Source: Singulisphaera sp. GP187
GTDB lineage: Bacteria > Planctomycetota > Planctomycetia > Isosphaerales > Isosphaeraceae
NCBI RefSeq assembly: GCF_900129635.1
Contig: NZ_FSRB01000002.1
Span: forward strand, 2,694,727-2,758,726
DNA length: 64,000 nt
Direction of reading: 5' to 3'
Shown: positions 1-9,045 of the stretch, piece by piece
Layout: every line of letters starts with the position of its first letter
Position numbering within the stretch: the stretch's first letter is position 1
Position numbers and translations under genes: made by a program
The notes under the pieces: generated by a model
Seen by the model: only the letters and a program-made list of their open reading frames with translations
Databases searched by the model: none
Told to the model about the DNA's origin: nothing

Positions 1-412
1 TGCGATCGGACCCTGATTTGCAGTGGATCAGGAGCGGATAACGACAGCGCTGAAAGAGATCGATCAGGGTCAGGAGATCGCGACGCTTCGGCCGTTGGGT
101 CGCACTCATCGGATAGTCGTAGAAGTCGACCCCCTCGGCGCTCACCAGTCCCACTTCGTCCGTATAGAACGGGTCGGATGACCCGCCCCCTCTGAGATTC
201 AGGATCGACCCAAGCTTGTAGGTCTTGATCAGCCCTTTCAGGTTCGCCTCCGGCTGGGCCGACCGATAGACAAGCCCCTTGGCCACGACCCCGAAATTCC
301 GATGAAATAGAGGGTTTCGGAACAAGAACGCCACGCCCCACGCAACCACGAGCAGGAGGCCGACCACGACGAGGCGTCGCTGCCGACGCTGGCGGGTTCT
401 TGATTGAGTCAA
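1..412 (-). CDS. Dual-specificity/tyrosine phosphatase family protein, C-terminus cut by window edge
   Basis: The minus-strand frame opens with a TTG at 412-410, preceded by GAGGA about 9 bases upstream; an in-frame stop lies just before, so no longer start is possible. Residues 1-13 are basic, then a single hydrophobic segment (VVVGLLLVVAWGVAFLF) anchors the protein in the membrane. The rest carries the features of small protein phosphatases: YRSAQP, a LNLRGG strand and, at the window edge, HCKSGSDR, which fits the HCX5R active-site loop (Cys nucleophile, Arg phosphate ligand). I infer a membrane-tethered phosphatase of the DSP/SiwA-like kind acting on phosphotyrosine or another phosphate ester. 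The true substrate cannot be told from the sequence. About 137 codons are visible and the end lies outside the window. Confidence 0.75.
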   Translation of the reverse strand, partial: MTQSRTRQRRQRRLVVVGLLLVVAWGVAFLFRNPLFHRNFGVVAKGLVYRSAQPEANLKGLIKTYKLGSILNLRGGGSSDPFYTDEVGLVSAEGVDFYDYPMSATQRPKRRDLLTLIDLFQRCRYPLLIHCKSGSDR

Positions 413-651
413 ACCAGGACATCCTCAGCCAAAAAGAACCAGAGTACGCTCGGCAGCCAAATCCGGCGGCCCGAAGCGGCTGAAATCTATCGCCAACGAG
501 GAATGGGTCAACCCCAGTCCTCGCTTCCAGCCGTTGGCAACAATCCTTCGCAACTCGTTTCTCGGACGGTCGCGGTGCCTCGCTCCCGTCAAAGGCGACC
601 AGCCGCGTGCCCCGGAACCCCGGTCGATCGCCCTGACGTCATTACTGAGGC

Positions 652-1263
652 TTAGACGCTGACGCCGCACTCCTTGAGGAATGATCGAAGCGGGTCGAGT
701 CCTTTGAACTGGACCGCCTTGAAACCGAGCGCCAGCGCGGGTTCCACGTTAAGGGCGCGGTCGTCGATGAAGATGGCATCCTCGGGATGACACGCGGCAA
801 TCCCGAGCGCATTCTCATAGATTCCCTCGTCGGGCTTGACCTGACCGAGGTAACACGACACCAGGAACCCTCGAAAAATCTCGTCGAGGCGAAACATCTC
901 AACCCGATGCTCGTGGAGCTCACGCGACTCGTTGTTGAGAGTGTAGAGCCGGCAGTTCTCCGTCTTGGCGAGCTCTCTGACCCAGTCCAACGTTTCGCCT
1001 AACACCTTCGACTGTGCAAACATGAATGCCTTGAACTCGTCGGGAGTGAACCGGCGAGGATGCGAAAAGACCGCCTTCCTGAGGTACTCATCCAGGCTCA
1101 ACCGGCCGGTCTCGACGGCCGTTTTGAGCATCTCGTGCCGGGTCTGAAATTCCTGATAATCGAGGTCGAAAACCTCCGCGGCGGTTCGGCGCGCCGAGGT
1201 GTCCCAGCCGTTGGTCAGGAGCACGCCCCCGAGGTCGAAAAACAGAGTCGGGACGCGGACCAT
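652..1263 (-). CDS. HAD superfamily hydrolase, subfamily IA (YihX-like)
   Basis: This 203-aa protein starts at ATG 1263 with AAGGAG 8 bases upstream. It shows all HAD motifs in order: motif I FDLGGVLL at residues 9-16 (Asp nucleophile; Gly replaces the second Asp, as in the YihX/epoxide-hydrolase-N subgroup), motif II around LYTLNNES, the Lys of motif III in GQVKPDEGIY, and the acidic pair of motif IV in IFIDDRALN. The helical insert after motif I is the usual cap of subfamily IA. Such enzymes are cytosolic Mg-dependent phosphatases of small sugar phosphates or related metabolites; the substrate is not predictable here. The neighbours do not suggest a pathway. Confidence 0.85.
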   Translation of the reverse strand: MVRVPTLFFDLGGVLLTNGWDTSARRTAAEVFDLDYQEFQTRHEMLKTAVETGRLSLDEYLRKAVFSHPRRFTPDEFKAFMFAQSKVLGETLDWVRELAKTENCRLYTLNNESRELHEHRVEMFRLDEIFRGFLVSCYLGQVKPDEGIYENALGIAACHPEDAIFIDDRALNVEPALALGFKAVQFKGLDPLRSFLKECGVSV

Positions 1264-1380
1264 TGCTCACTCCTTGTCGTTGACGCCAAGGCTTTCGAGA
1301 CTCACGTAAGAGGCCGCCAGTAGAACGTACGACTCTCGCTTTACGCCAACCGGAAACCAACCGGGCCGCGTAAGCTCGGT

Positions 1381-2199
1381 TTAGCCGTCGAGATACGCTT
1401 CGTCCTCCAGCCCGCGGAGGTAAGCGAGGGCTTGGTCGAGCGTCTCCACGGGAGTTCCCGGGACGCGTCCCGCCTCGTCGAGGTCGCGAAGCAGTTTCAA
1501 GTCGTCGAGATATTCCGACGCGTCGAGAATTCTCCGACCGCGCTGGCTCAAGGTTCGTTCGCGGAGCGCGACCAGATCCGGAAGGTGCTCGATCAGCCAG
1601 AGGGTCCGCTCGGTGACTGCCCCTCGAAGCGCTTCCACTCCGGCCGCGACGTGCGCCTTGGGATCGATGGCCTTGCCCACGTCGTGGAGCAGAGCGGCCA
1701 GCAGAAACTCCTCGTCGTAAGGGCGCGCATGACGCGCCCGCTCAAAGACCTGGAGACTATGGAAAAGGGCGTCTCCCTCGGGATGCTGAAACGGATTTTG
1801 CTTGACTGACTCGAGCGGTTGCAAGCGCATCTTGTAGATGGCGAACCGGTCGACGTGATCGGCCAGGGCCTCAAGGGTGGGTTCCTCTTCGGCTTCATCG
1901 TCCTCGACCACCGGCTCCTCAATGCCGGATCGGGAGTTGGCGAGGAAGATCACCTGCTCGCGAACCTCGGCGTCCGAGGGGAGATCGCCGGGCCTGACCC
2001 GGTGTCCCAGCACGGCCGCCGCCTTGCGCTTGGCCGAATAGTATTCGTTCTCAGTGGCATCGCCGATCCGGATCGGGACCTCCCCCGGATTCAGGGCGAG
2101 AATGTCGTACATCCGTCTGGCGGCTTCGACGGCGATCTGGTTCCGTACGCGAGCCGTGACACGCGGCGTTTGGTGGGGCTTGCGAAATCGATCCTGCAT
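1381..2199 (-). CDS. HD-domain protein (predicted metal-dependent phosphohydrolase)
   Basis: A 272-aa soluble protein. Residues 1-115 are an uncharacterised N-terminal part with an acidic run (VVEDDEAEEEPT). From about residue 140 the HD fold is visible: the first His in FHSLQVFERA, then the metal-binding pair in LLAALLHDVGKAID, and a further His in a following helix (IEHLPDLVAL). HD proteins hydrolyse nucleotides or phosphodiesters with a divalent metal. Short stand-alone HD proteins of this type are mostly uncharacterised. The gene lies on the same strand as the HAD hydrolase, with a 117-base gap, so the two may or may not be co-transcribed. The upstream 2200-2468 stretch holds nothing I recognise. 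Confidence 0.75.
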   Translation of the reverse strand: MQDRFRKPHQTPRVTARVRNQIAVEAARRMYDILALNPGEVPIRIGDATENEYYSAKRKAAAVLGHRVRPGDLPSDAEVREQVIFLANSRSGIEEPVVEDDEAEEEPTLEALADHVDRFAIYKMRLQPLESVKQNPFQHPEGDALFHSLQVFERARHARPYDEEFLLAALLHDVGKAIDPKAHVAAGVEALRGAVTERTLWLIEHLPDLVALRERTLSQRGRRILDASEYLDDLKLLRDLDEAGRVPGTPVETLDQALAYLRGLEDEAYLDG

Positions 2200-2468
2200 C
2201 GGTAGCGCCCGGTTGGAGCATGGAATCCGGCAAGGGTTTACCGGAGCGAAAAATCAGGACCGGATGATCCGGTTGCTTCAGCCTCAGCGCCGCACGCGGA
2301 AGCCTTCCTCTTCCGGAATCATAGGCCCTCGACCCCTGAGACGGAACGGCAACGCACCCGACCTTCCTAACATTAGGCATCGCCCTCAACTCGAGAGAGC
2401 CCGCATCGTCTTCCCCGGATGTGGCGTATCAAGGGGAGGGTGCCCCGGTCGATTCGACCGCGGTGAGC

Positions 2469-3359
2469 TCAGCTCTTGCGGCAGACGAAGACCTGGGTTA
2501 ACTCCTCCCCGCTCGCAGTCCCCAGCGAGACGGTCGTCTCAAAGCCGGCGTCCCTCAGGAGATCGGGCCAATCCGCGCCGAACTCGGTGAACACGGGATA
2601 CCCGTGATCCCCACCAGGATGGTGGATCAGCGGACCGCGTGAGACAATCGTCCCATCGGGCATGAGCTGCGCACGAGCATAGGTCGCAGGCACGTCGGGC
2701 AAAACCGGCACCGTGAAGATGTGGCGGCCCCCCGGAACCAGGATGCGGCGAATCTCGCGAAGTGCGGCATCGAGGTCGGGGACGTGCTCGAGCGTCTCGG
2801 ATGTCAAAACAAGGTCGAATGACTCATCCGGGTAGGTGAGACGCGTCAGATTCTCGCAACGAATCCCAGCCACCACGGTCCCCGGTTCCGCCCCTTCTTG
2901 ATACTCGGAATAGGCCAATCCAGGGAGTCTGCGCAGGACATCGTGAAGCCCTTCGATCTGGTTGATCTCGGCCACCCGTAGCCGTTGCGCCTCGGCTCGG
3001 CGCACCCAGGCCGCAACCGAAGCCGCCGACGTGGGAGGGTCCCCCGTGGGATAGGTCTCAAGGAGAACGCGGGCGATCCGACGCGCCCGCAGCTTCGCCC
3101 CGCACCACGCGCAGTTGCATGACTCCCTGCGTGCAACAGCTTCGATCCAGTGCGGGGCAAGTCCCCAGAGTTCGGCCAACCGGGATGGAACCAGGCTGGC
3201 CTGATAGAGCATCGGCCCGAATCGACCACACGCCGCACACCAATCACAACGTCCCTGGATGATTGCCGTTGCGCATTGCTGGGTTCGTCCCACGAGGCGA
3301 TGAGCTCGATTCCAGACGGGGACCAGCCACGCTTTTAACCAACGAGGAATTCGCGGCAT
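2469..3359 (-). CDS. Class I SAM-dependent methyltransferase with N-terminal zinc-finger-like cysteines
   Basis: I place the start at ATG 3359 (MPRIPRWLKAW), because the longer frame would run through the promoter region of the divergent ispG gene. The N-terminal 100 residues carry a Cys cluster (CDWCAACGRFGPML and later CNCAWCGAKL) that could bind zinc. The second half is a Methyltransf_11-like fold: the acidic strand end after IRCENL, FDLVLTSETLEHVPD (post-motif strand with the typical E-x-L-E-H) and the IRRILVPGGRHIFTVP strand. The family methylates small molecules or sugars using S-adenosylmethionine; the acceptor is unknown. It is divergent from ispG with 145 bases between the two starts. 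Confidence 0.75.
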   Translation of the reverse strand: MPRIPRWLKAWLVPVWNRAHRLVGRTQQCATAIIQGRCDWCAACGRFGPMLYQASLVPSRLAELWGLAPHWIEAVARRESCNCAWCGAKLRARRIARVLLETYPTGDPPTSAASVAAWVRRAEAQRLRVAEINQIEGLHDVLRRLPGLAYSEYQEGAEPGTVVAGIRCENLTRLTYPDESFDLVLTSETLEHVPDLDAALREIRRILVPGGRHIFTVPVLPDVPATYARAQLMPDGTIVSRGPLIHHPGGDHGYPVFTEFGADWPDLLRDAGFETTVSLGTASGEELTQVFVCRKS

Positions 3360-3504
3360 CTCGAGCAACGTTCCTCTCGGGTTCAACCGGGCTTGCGGGT
3401 CGCCTTGACCCTCTCCGCCCGCTTGGGCTACGATAACCTCAAATTCGGCCCATGTGTGAATAAACGCGCGAAGGTCGACCCATCTAGAACCCAGGACGGC
3501 GGCG

Positions 3505-4659
3505 ATGGCGTACAGCACGGTGGTGAAGCGACACAAGACGCGGGTTGTCAGCGTCGGCGATCACCTGGTCGGAGGCGACCATCCGATCTCGGTCCAGTCG
3601 ATGACGACGACGAATACATTCGACGTCGAAGAAACGATCGCGCAAATCCAGAAGTTGGAAGAAGCGGGTTGCGAGATCATCCGCGTGACCGTCCCCAAGA
3701 AGGAGGACGTCGAGGCCTGCCGCCTGATTCGCGCGCGGATCAAGATTCCGTTGATCGCCGACATCCACTACGACTACCGGATGGCCTTGGCCTGCCTTGA
3801 GGCCACGACCGACGCCGGCCGTCCCGCGGTGGACAAGATCCGGATCAATCCCGGCAACATCGGTGGCACGGACCGCTTCAAAGAGGTGATCCGCAAGGCC
3901 AAGGACAAAGGGATCCCGATGCGGGTGGGGGTCAACTCCGGGAGCCTCGAAAAAGACCTGATCGAGAAGTATGGCTTCCCCTGCCCCGAAGCCCTGGTCG
4001 AAAGTGCCCTGAGAGCCATCGAGACGGCGGAAAGTCTTGGTTACCGAGACATCATCGTCTCGCTCAAGGCGAGCCACGTGCCCACGGCCGTGGAGACCTA
4101 CAGCCAGTTCGCCGCGAAGTGCGACTACCCGACCCACGTCGGGATCACCGAGGCCGGCTCGCGGGAATATGGGACCCTCAAGAGCGCGGCGGGCATCGGG
4201 TCGATTTTGCTCCGGGGGATCGGCGATACGATCCGGGTCTCGCTGCTGGGAGACCCGGTTCCCGAGATCGCGGCCGGCTTCGACATCCTCCGTGCCTGCG
4301 ATCGCCGGGTCAATCGCCCCGAGGTCGTCGCCTGCCCGACTTGCGGCCGGCTCGACATCGACCTCGAGCGGATCGTCGCCGAGGTCGAGGCCAAGATGGC
4401 GCATCTCAAGAACCCGCTCCGCATCAGCATCCTCGGCTGCCTGGTCAACGGCTTCGGCGAAGCCAAGGAGGCCGACCTCGGGATTGCCGCCGGAGCGGGC
4501 AAGGGGATCATCTTCAAGAAGGGGGTCCCGATCCGGCACGTCACCGAAGCCGAGATGGTCGAAGCCTTGCTCGAAGAAGTCGGCCGGTTCGACGAGGACA
4601 CCCCCGCGTTGAAGTCGTACCAAGAGAAGAAGAAGTCGGCCCTGCCGATCCTCAACTGA
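3505..4659 (+). CDS. ispG: 4-hydroxy-3-methylbut-2-en-1-yl diphosphate synthase (IspG/GcpE)
   Basis: IspG converts 2-C-methyl-D-erythritol 2,4-cyclodiphosphate to HMBPP, the sixth step of the MEP isoprenoid pathway, using a [4Fe-4S] cluster and external electrons. The 384-aa protein is collinear with bacterial (two-domain) IspG. The TIM-barrel part begins with HPISVQSMTTTNT and contains the DIHYDYRMAL and KIRINPGNIG motifs. The C-terminal cluster domain has the three Cys ligands, two in VACPTCGR (about residue 277) and one in LGCLVNGFGEA (about residue 311), followed by the conserved Glu. Start ATG 3505 follows an AGGACGG tract. The gene is followed by a strong hairpin and appears monocistronic. 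Confidence 0.97.
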   Translation: MAYSTVVKRHKTRVVSVGDHLVGGDHPISVQSMTTTNTFDVEETIAQIQKLEEAGCEIIRVTVPKKEDVEACRLIRARIKIPLIADIHYDYRMALACLEATTDAGRPAVDKIRINPGNIGGTDRFKEVIRKAKDKGIPMRVGVNSGSLEKDLIEKYGFPCPEALVESALRAIETAESLGYRDIIVSLKASHVPTAVETYSQFAAKCDYPTHVGITEAGSREYGTLKSAAGIGSILLRGIGDTIRVSLLGDPVPEIAAGFDILRACDRRVNRPEVVACPTCGRLDIDLERIVAEVEAKMAHLKNPLRISILGCLVNGFGEAKEADLGIAAGAGKGIIFKKGVPIRHVTEAEMVEALLEEVGRFDEDTPALKSYQEKKKSALPILN

Positions 4660-4710
4660 CCGACGAACAACTCACACGCCTCGGCACTTCGATCCACGAT
4701 TCCAATGCCA

Positions 4711-4757
4711 CAAGGCCGCCTTCCGACCTCAATCAAATGAGTCGGAAGGCGGCCTTG
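4711..4757. terminator. Bidirectional terminator-type hairpin between ispG and the aldehyde dehydrogenase
   Basis: Bases 4711-4727 and 4741-4757 are a perfect 17-bp inverted repeat around a 13-base loop. It lies between two convergent genes (ispG ends at 4659, the dehydrogenase at 4798). There is no long T tract on either side. By position and symmetry I read it as a shared terminator or 3'-end stabilising hairpin. Confidence 0.75.
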
Positions 4758-4797
4758 CTCGCACTGAATCGTCCCACCAGTGCGTCGACGACTCGAA

Positions 4798-6252
4798 TCA
4801 GACGCGAAGGCCGACGGAGACGTACTTCGTCTCCTGGTAGGCCTCGAGCCCCTCCTGGCCAAGCTCACGGCCCAGGCCCGACTCCTTCATGCCACCGAAC
4901 GGGCATTGCGGGGTCGCGGGAACCGGGTCATTGATCCCGATGATCCCCGCCTCCAGGCCCTCCGCCATTCTCGTGGCGATGGTCAGGTCATTGGTAAAGA
5001 CGTAGGCAGCCAGGCCATACGGGGTGTTGTTCGCGGCCGCGATGACGTCATCGAGCTTCGAGAAGTCGAGCAGCGGCATCACGGGTGCAAACGGTTCTTC
5101 GGTCATGATCCGCATCTGGCCGTCGACCTCGCGGATCACGGTGGGCTCGAACCAGTACCCCTTGTCGAACCGGTCGGACCGCGCTCCACCCGTCAAGATT
5201 TTCGCGCCTCGGCTGCGTGCGTCTTCGATCAGCGCCGCCGTTTTGTCGAGGGCGCGAGACTCGAACATCGGCCCGACCTGCACGCCCGCTTCAAGACCAT
5301 CGCCCAATTTGAGTTTCTTGGTCAGTTCGACCGCGACCTCGGTGAACTGCTTCGACACTTTCTCGTGAACGTAGAACCGCGAGGGAGCGATGCAGACCTG
5401 GCCGTTATTGCGGAACTTGCCGATCACGGCGGCTTGCGCCACCTGTTCGATGTCCGCGTCGGGGAAGACGATCAGCGGCGCGTGGCCACCGAGCTCGAGA
5501 CTGAGCCGCTTCACCCCGTCGGCCGAGCGGCGGATCAGTTCCTTGCCGACGGCGGTCGACCCGGTGAAGCTGATTTTTCGCACCGCCTGGTTTTCGAAGA
5601 AGGCATCGGCGATCGGTCGGGCTTCGCCCATCACCAGGTTGGCCACACCGGGCGGAAGTCCAGCGTCTTCCAGGCATTGGAACATCTGGAGCAACGTCAA
5701 AGGGGTCTGATCCGCCGCGCGACTCACCACCGTGCAGCCCACCGCCAGCGCGGGTGCAATCTTGCGACTGGGCAGGGCCGCGGGAAAATTCCAAGGGGTG
5801 ATCGTGCCCACGACCCCGACAGCATGCTTGATCACGTAATGTCGCTTGGCCGTGTTCGCCGAGGGGATCGTCCGGCCATACGAACGCTTGCCTTCTTCGG
5901 CGTACCATTCGAACGTGTCGGCGGAGTGGAGCACCTCGGCCTTGGCCTCGGGAAGTGGTTTTCCCTGCTCTTGGGTGAGCGTCCGGGCGATCGTCTCGAC
6001 CCGCTCCCTCATCAATTCGGCAGTCTTCTTGAGGATTTTGGAGCGGTCGTAAACCGAGGCGTCCCGCCACGCCGGAAAGGCGCGAGTCGCCGCCTCAATG
6101 GCGCGGTCCGCTTCAGCCCTGCCTCCAAACGCAACCTCCGCAATGGTCGACTCATTTGCCGGATTGATGACCGCGAGCGTGGTGCCACTCAGGGCATCGC
6201 ACCAGACTCCGTTGATGTACATTTTGGTAGGAAGACTCGCGGCTGTCGCCAT
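4798..6252 (-). CDS. NAD(P)-dependent aldehyde dehydrogenase, succinate-semialdehyde dehydrogenase-like
   Basis: This 484-aa cytosolic enzyme oxidises an aldehyde to its acid. It shows GTITPWNFP (N-terminal ALDH signature), the nucleotide-binding FTGSTAVGKEL, the general base Glu in LSLELGGHAP (about residue 251), the nucleophilic Cys in NNGQVCIAP (about residue 286) and EEPFAPVMP near the end. Length and motif spelling are closest to the GabD family (succinate semialdehyde to succinate). Other semialdehydes or glycolaldehyde are possible. One oddity is VVSRAADQTPL, where most relatives have a Lys-Pro (KPA/KPSE) cofactor-contact motif: the Lys and Pro are missing, which may alter cofactor use. 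Start ATG 6252 is preceded by GAGGAGCG. Confidence 0.88.
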   Translation of the reverse strand: MATAASLPTKMYINGVWCDALSGTTLAVINPANESTIAEVAFGGRAEADRAIEAATRAFPAWRDASVYDRSKILKKTAELMRERVETIARTLTQEQGKPLPEAKAEVLHSADTFEWYAEEGKRSYGRTIPSANTAKRHYVIKHAVGVVGTITPWNFPAALPSRKIAPALAVGCTVVSRAADQTPLTLLQMFQCLEDAGLPPGVANLVMGEARPIADAFFENQAVRKISFTGSTAVGKELIRRSADGVKRLSLELGGHAPLIVFPDADIEQVAQAAVIGKFRNNGQVCIAPSRFYVHEKVSKQFTEVAVELTKKLKLGDGLEAGVQVGPMFESRALDKTAALIEDARSRGAKILTGGARSDRFDKGYWFEPTVIREVDGQMRIMTEEPFAPVMPLLDFSKLDDVIAAANNTPYGLAAYVFTNDLTIATRMAEGLEAGIIGINDPVPATPQCPFGGMKESGLGRELGQEGLEAYQETKYVSVGLRV

Positions 6253-6619
6253 CAGTTTCGCTCCTCAAACCCGATAATCGTCATACTCAGCGCTTGACTC
6301 TGAGCAAGACGTTTGGTCATCATCCACCCTTTTGCCAGACCCACACGATACAGGTCACTCCTCGGACATTCAACCAAACCCCCCTGTCGCCTCTCGTGAG
6401 AGGCCAACGATTAGTTTCCGGTTAGCTCAGTATTTTACGTAGGTCTCCTAATGCCTCATTATCGGAACTTCGGTAGGCGCAAATTCGGAATGAGCGCACA
6501 ATCCCACTCAAGCGGTTGAACCGGTGGTTCCGATATTTGGATGTGGAGCCGCATAACTCAAACAGCGATTCTGCCGTACGCGATCGCGAGTTGCCCCTGA
6601 CGGCTTTAGCTGGTGTGCC
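6253..6619. other. Intergenic region, no gene recognised
   Basis: This 367-base gap separates two divergent genes, so it must contain both promoters. It is less GC-rich than the flanks. The only structure seen is a short hairpin (CCTCTC/GAGAGG) around 6392-6405. No conserved small protein or RNA was recognised. Confidence 0.5.
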
Positions 6620-7171
6620 ATGACTCGATCGACCTCAGCAAGATGGATCTTCCAGCGACGACGCTGGCTTGAGGCACTTTTCAGTCTGAGTCTGCTCGGA
6701 TGCTTCGCTTCCTCCGCGGAAGCAAGCCCGATCCGACAGTACCGCATCACAGCAAGGGGTGCGCGAGATCTCAGAACATGGACGTCGTTTCTCGCGGGTG
6801 GCAGTGGACTTTGGTCGCAGGCCAAGGCCCCGCACATCTCGGGGGCCGTCCACCGAGCGATGGTCGTTGCGCTCCAGTCGGCGGACCCCAGGTCGACACC
6901 CTGGGTGCAATACCTGCTCTGGCGCCAAGGCCTGAATATCGCTCGATTTAACCACTACCATCCGGTCCTTGGTCCGGTCCTCGAACAGCTTCCGCCACCG
7001 GTCGCGCCCCCCACGAACCCACCGGCGAGTGGAGAAATCATTCCGCCCATCGAGGTTCATCCGAACGGACCCGAGCCGAGTTCGATCATCGTCGCGCTCG
7101 GCCTCGCCGGAGCCGGCATTTGGTGGCGATCCCGCTCGGGCCGTTCGCCGACCGTGCTGGCGCCCACTTGA
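6620..7171 (+). CDS. Exported protein with PEP-CTERM sorting signal
   Basis: The 183-aa protein has a signal peptide at residues 9-36 (basic RRRWLEA, hydrophobic LFSLSLLGCFASS, then AEA|SP). At its end is a PEP-CTERM signal: PEPSSIIV, a hydrophobic stretch ending in AGIWW, and a basic tail RSRSGR. Such tails are recognised by exosortase, which cleaves near PEP and releases or anchors the protein at the surface. The part between has no recognisable domain; a Pro-rich spacer (PPPVAPPTNPPASGE) precedes the signal. No exosortase gene is in the window, so it must be encoded elsewhere. Start ATG 6620 has a weak ribosome site. Mature function is unknown. Confidence 0.7.
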   Translation: MTRSTSARWIFQRRRWLEALFSLSLLGCFASSAEASPIRQYRITARGARDLRTWTSFLAGGSGLWSQAKAPHISGAVHRAMVVALQSADPRSTPWVQYLLWRQGLNIARFNHYHPVLGPVLEQLPPPVAPPTNPPASGEIIPPIEVHPNGPEPSSIIVALGLAGAGIWWRSRSGRSPTVLAPT

Positions 7172-7211
7172 GCCGGGTTCGGGTGCGGCGTCGAAACCAG
7201 GTCCAAGGCAA

Positions 7212-7235
7212 GGAGGTCGCGACGCCGCGACCTCC
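7212..7235 (+). terminator. Putative hairpin terminator after the PEP-CTERM gene
   Basis: GGAGGTCGCG (7212-7221) and CGCGACCTCC (7226-7235) form a perfect 10-bp stem with a 4-base loop, 40 bases after the stop codon. There is no T run, so this is a tentative terminator. Confidence 0.4.
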
Positions 7236-7405
7236 CTCCTACCATCTGGGCCTGCGCAACGTGCCTCGGATGGACCTGTTTGCGTTGCTGGTCCCGACCT
7301 TGGTTTTTGTTACACTGAGGTCGGGTGTGAACTCCTCGGATGCAGCCCCTGTCTAGCAAAGGGCGAGGGGCCGCCGACGGAGCACCAACAAGGCGTAAGG
7401 TCTCG

Positions 7406-8986
7406 ATGATGCGCGAAGCGAAGACGTTCTACGTGACGACCGCGATCGACTATCCCAATAGCCGCCCGCATATCGGCACCGCGTTCGAGAAGATCGGTGC
7501 CGACGTCCAGGCGCGGTTCCGTCGCATGGAAGGGTACGACGTCCACTTCCAGATGGGCAACGACGAGAACACCAACAAGGTGACTCTCCGCGCTCGGGAA
7601 CTGGGGATGGAGACCAAGCCCTACGTCGACGACATGGCCCACCAGTTTCGCGAAGTCTGGAACGCCCTCGAGATCTCGTTCGACGACTTCATCCAGACCA
7701 GCGAGACCCGGCACCACAACGGTTGCCGCAAGTTCATTCAGGCCGTCTACGACGCCGGCGATATCTTTAAAAAAGCCTACACCGGCCTCTATTGCGACGG
7801 CTGTGAAGAGTTCAAGACCGAGAAGGTGCTGGTGGAAGGGCGATGCCCGAACCACCCGCACCTCACCCTCAGGGCGGTCGAGGAAGAAAACTACTTCTTC
7901 CGGCTCTCGGCGTTCGGCGATCGTCTGCGAGCGCATTACGACGCTCACCCCGAGTTCATCCAACCCGAAAGTCGGCGCAACGAGATCATCAACCTCGTCG
8001 AAGGGGGCCTCCAGGACGTCGCGATCACCCGCAAGGGATTCACCTGGGGGATCCCCGCTCCCTTCGACCCCGATCAGACGATCTACGTCTGGTTCGATGC
8101 GCTCCTGAATTACATCACGGCCATCGGCTACGGCAGTGACGACGCCCAGTTCCAGGCCATTTGGCCAGCCGACGTCCACGTGATCGGTAAAGACATCACC
8201 CGGTTCCATTGCGCCCTCTGGCCGGCCATGCTGATGTCGGCGGGACTCCCCCTGCCCCGTCGCGTCTTTGGCCACGGCTTCGTCTACAACAAGGACGGGT
8301 CCAAGATCTCCAAGTCGACCGGCACCGCGGTCGACCCGATGGACGTGTCCAAAGTCCATGGCGCCGACGCCTTTCGCTACTACTTCATGAGAGAATGTCC
8401 GTTCGGCGGCGACGGCAACTACAGCGAGAAACGATTTGCCGAGGTTTACAACTCGGACCTCGCCAAGAACCTCGGCAACCTTTACAGCCGCACCTTGTCG
8501 ATGTGCATGAAGTACTTCGAGGGCCAACTCCCCGACGCGACCGCCGTCGATGCCACCGCCTGGCTCGCCGGACTCGACCTCAGCGCCTTGGTCGAGGAAC
8601 TCCGATCCAAGGTCGCCGCCTTCGAGTACAACCTCGCGCTGCAACGGATCTGGCTCGAAGTCCTCGACGCCGCGAATCGCTATATCGACGTCACAGCCCC
8701 GTTCAAACTTGCCAAGATCGACCTCGAGGCCTGCAAGGCCGTCATGGTCAACCTGGCCGAGGCGCTTCGCGTCATCGCCATTCTCATCAAGCCGTTCACG
8801 CCCAAGACGGCCGAGATCTTCTACCGTTCGTTTAACTTTGAGCAGGCCCAACCGTGGGAGCAGGTCGGCTACCGCGATGCCGCCACGCGACTCGCCGTGC
8901 CCGACTTGCACGTCACCGCGGAAATCGTCGCGGGCAAACCGGTCCCGCTCTTCCCTCGAATCGACGACGAGCCGGCGCAGTCTTGA
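7406..8986 (+). CDS. metG: Methionyl-tRNA synthetase
   Basis: MetRS charges tRNA-Met. The protein has the class I HIGH-type motif in RPHIGTAFEKIGADV (about residue 20), a zinc knuckle in the connective peptide (YCDGCEEF ... GRCPNHPH), the WFDALLNYITAIGY segment and the KMSKS-type loop KISKSTG (about residue 300). It ends at 526 aa after the anticodon-binding helical domain, so it lacks the C-terminal EMAPII-like tRNA-binding domain found in longer MetRS. I chose ATG 7406 (MMREAKTFYVTT) because it has AAGG 5 bases upstream and homology begins there; a start at 7340 would add 22 non-conserved residues. Confidence 0.95.
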   Translation: MMREAKTFYVTTAIDYPNSRPHIGTAFEKIGADVQARFRRMEGYDVHFQMGNDENTNKVTLRARELGMETKPYVDDMAHQFREVWNALEISFDDFIQTSETRHHNGCRKFIQAVYDAGDIFKKAYTGLYCDGCEEFKTEKVLVEGRCPNHPHLTLRAVEEENYFFRLSAFGDRLRAHYDAHPEFIQPESRRNEIINLVEGGLQDVAITRKGFTWGIPAPFDPDQTIYVWFDALLNYITAIGYGSDDAQFQAIWPADVHVIGKDITRFHCALWPAMLMSAGLPLPRRVFGHGFVYNKDGSKISKSTGTAVDPMDVSKVHGADAFRYYFMRECPFGGDGNYSEKRFAEVYNSDLAKNLGNLYSRTLSMCMKYFEGQLPDATAVDATAWLAGLDLSALVEELRSKVAAFEYNLALQRIWLEVLDAANRYIDVTAPFKLAKIDLEACKAVMVNLAEALRVIAILIKPFTPKTAEIFYRSFNFEQAQPWEQVGYRDAATRLAVPDLHVTAEIVAGKPVPLFPRIDDEPAQS

Positions 8987-9012
8987 CCCCTCACTTCCAA
9001 CATTGGGGCTCA

Positions 9013-9045
9013 CGAATCGGCACTCGGTCGAGTGCCGATTCGTTT
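9013..9045 (+). terminator. Intrinsic terminator of metG
   Basis: A 14-base arm at 9013-9026 pairs perfectly with 9029-9042 and is followed by TTT, 26 bases after the metG stop. The tip would open to a small loop in practice. Position and the T run support rho-independent termination. Confidence 0.75.

Noticed and set aside
3484..4623. Minus-strand frame covering ispG.
   Set aside because: Antisense shadow of a clearly identified housekeeping gene.
7310..9013. Long open frame on the strand opposite metG (about 567 codons).
   Set aside because: It mirrors metG codon for codon and has the Val/Gly/Asp-rich composition of a GC-rich antisense shadow; metG motifs are unmistakable.
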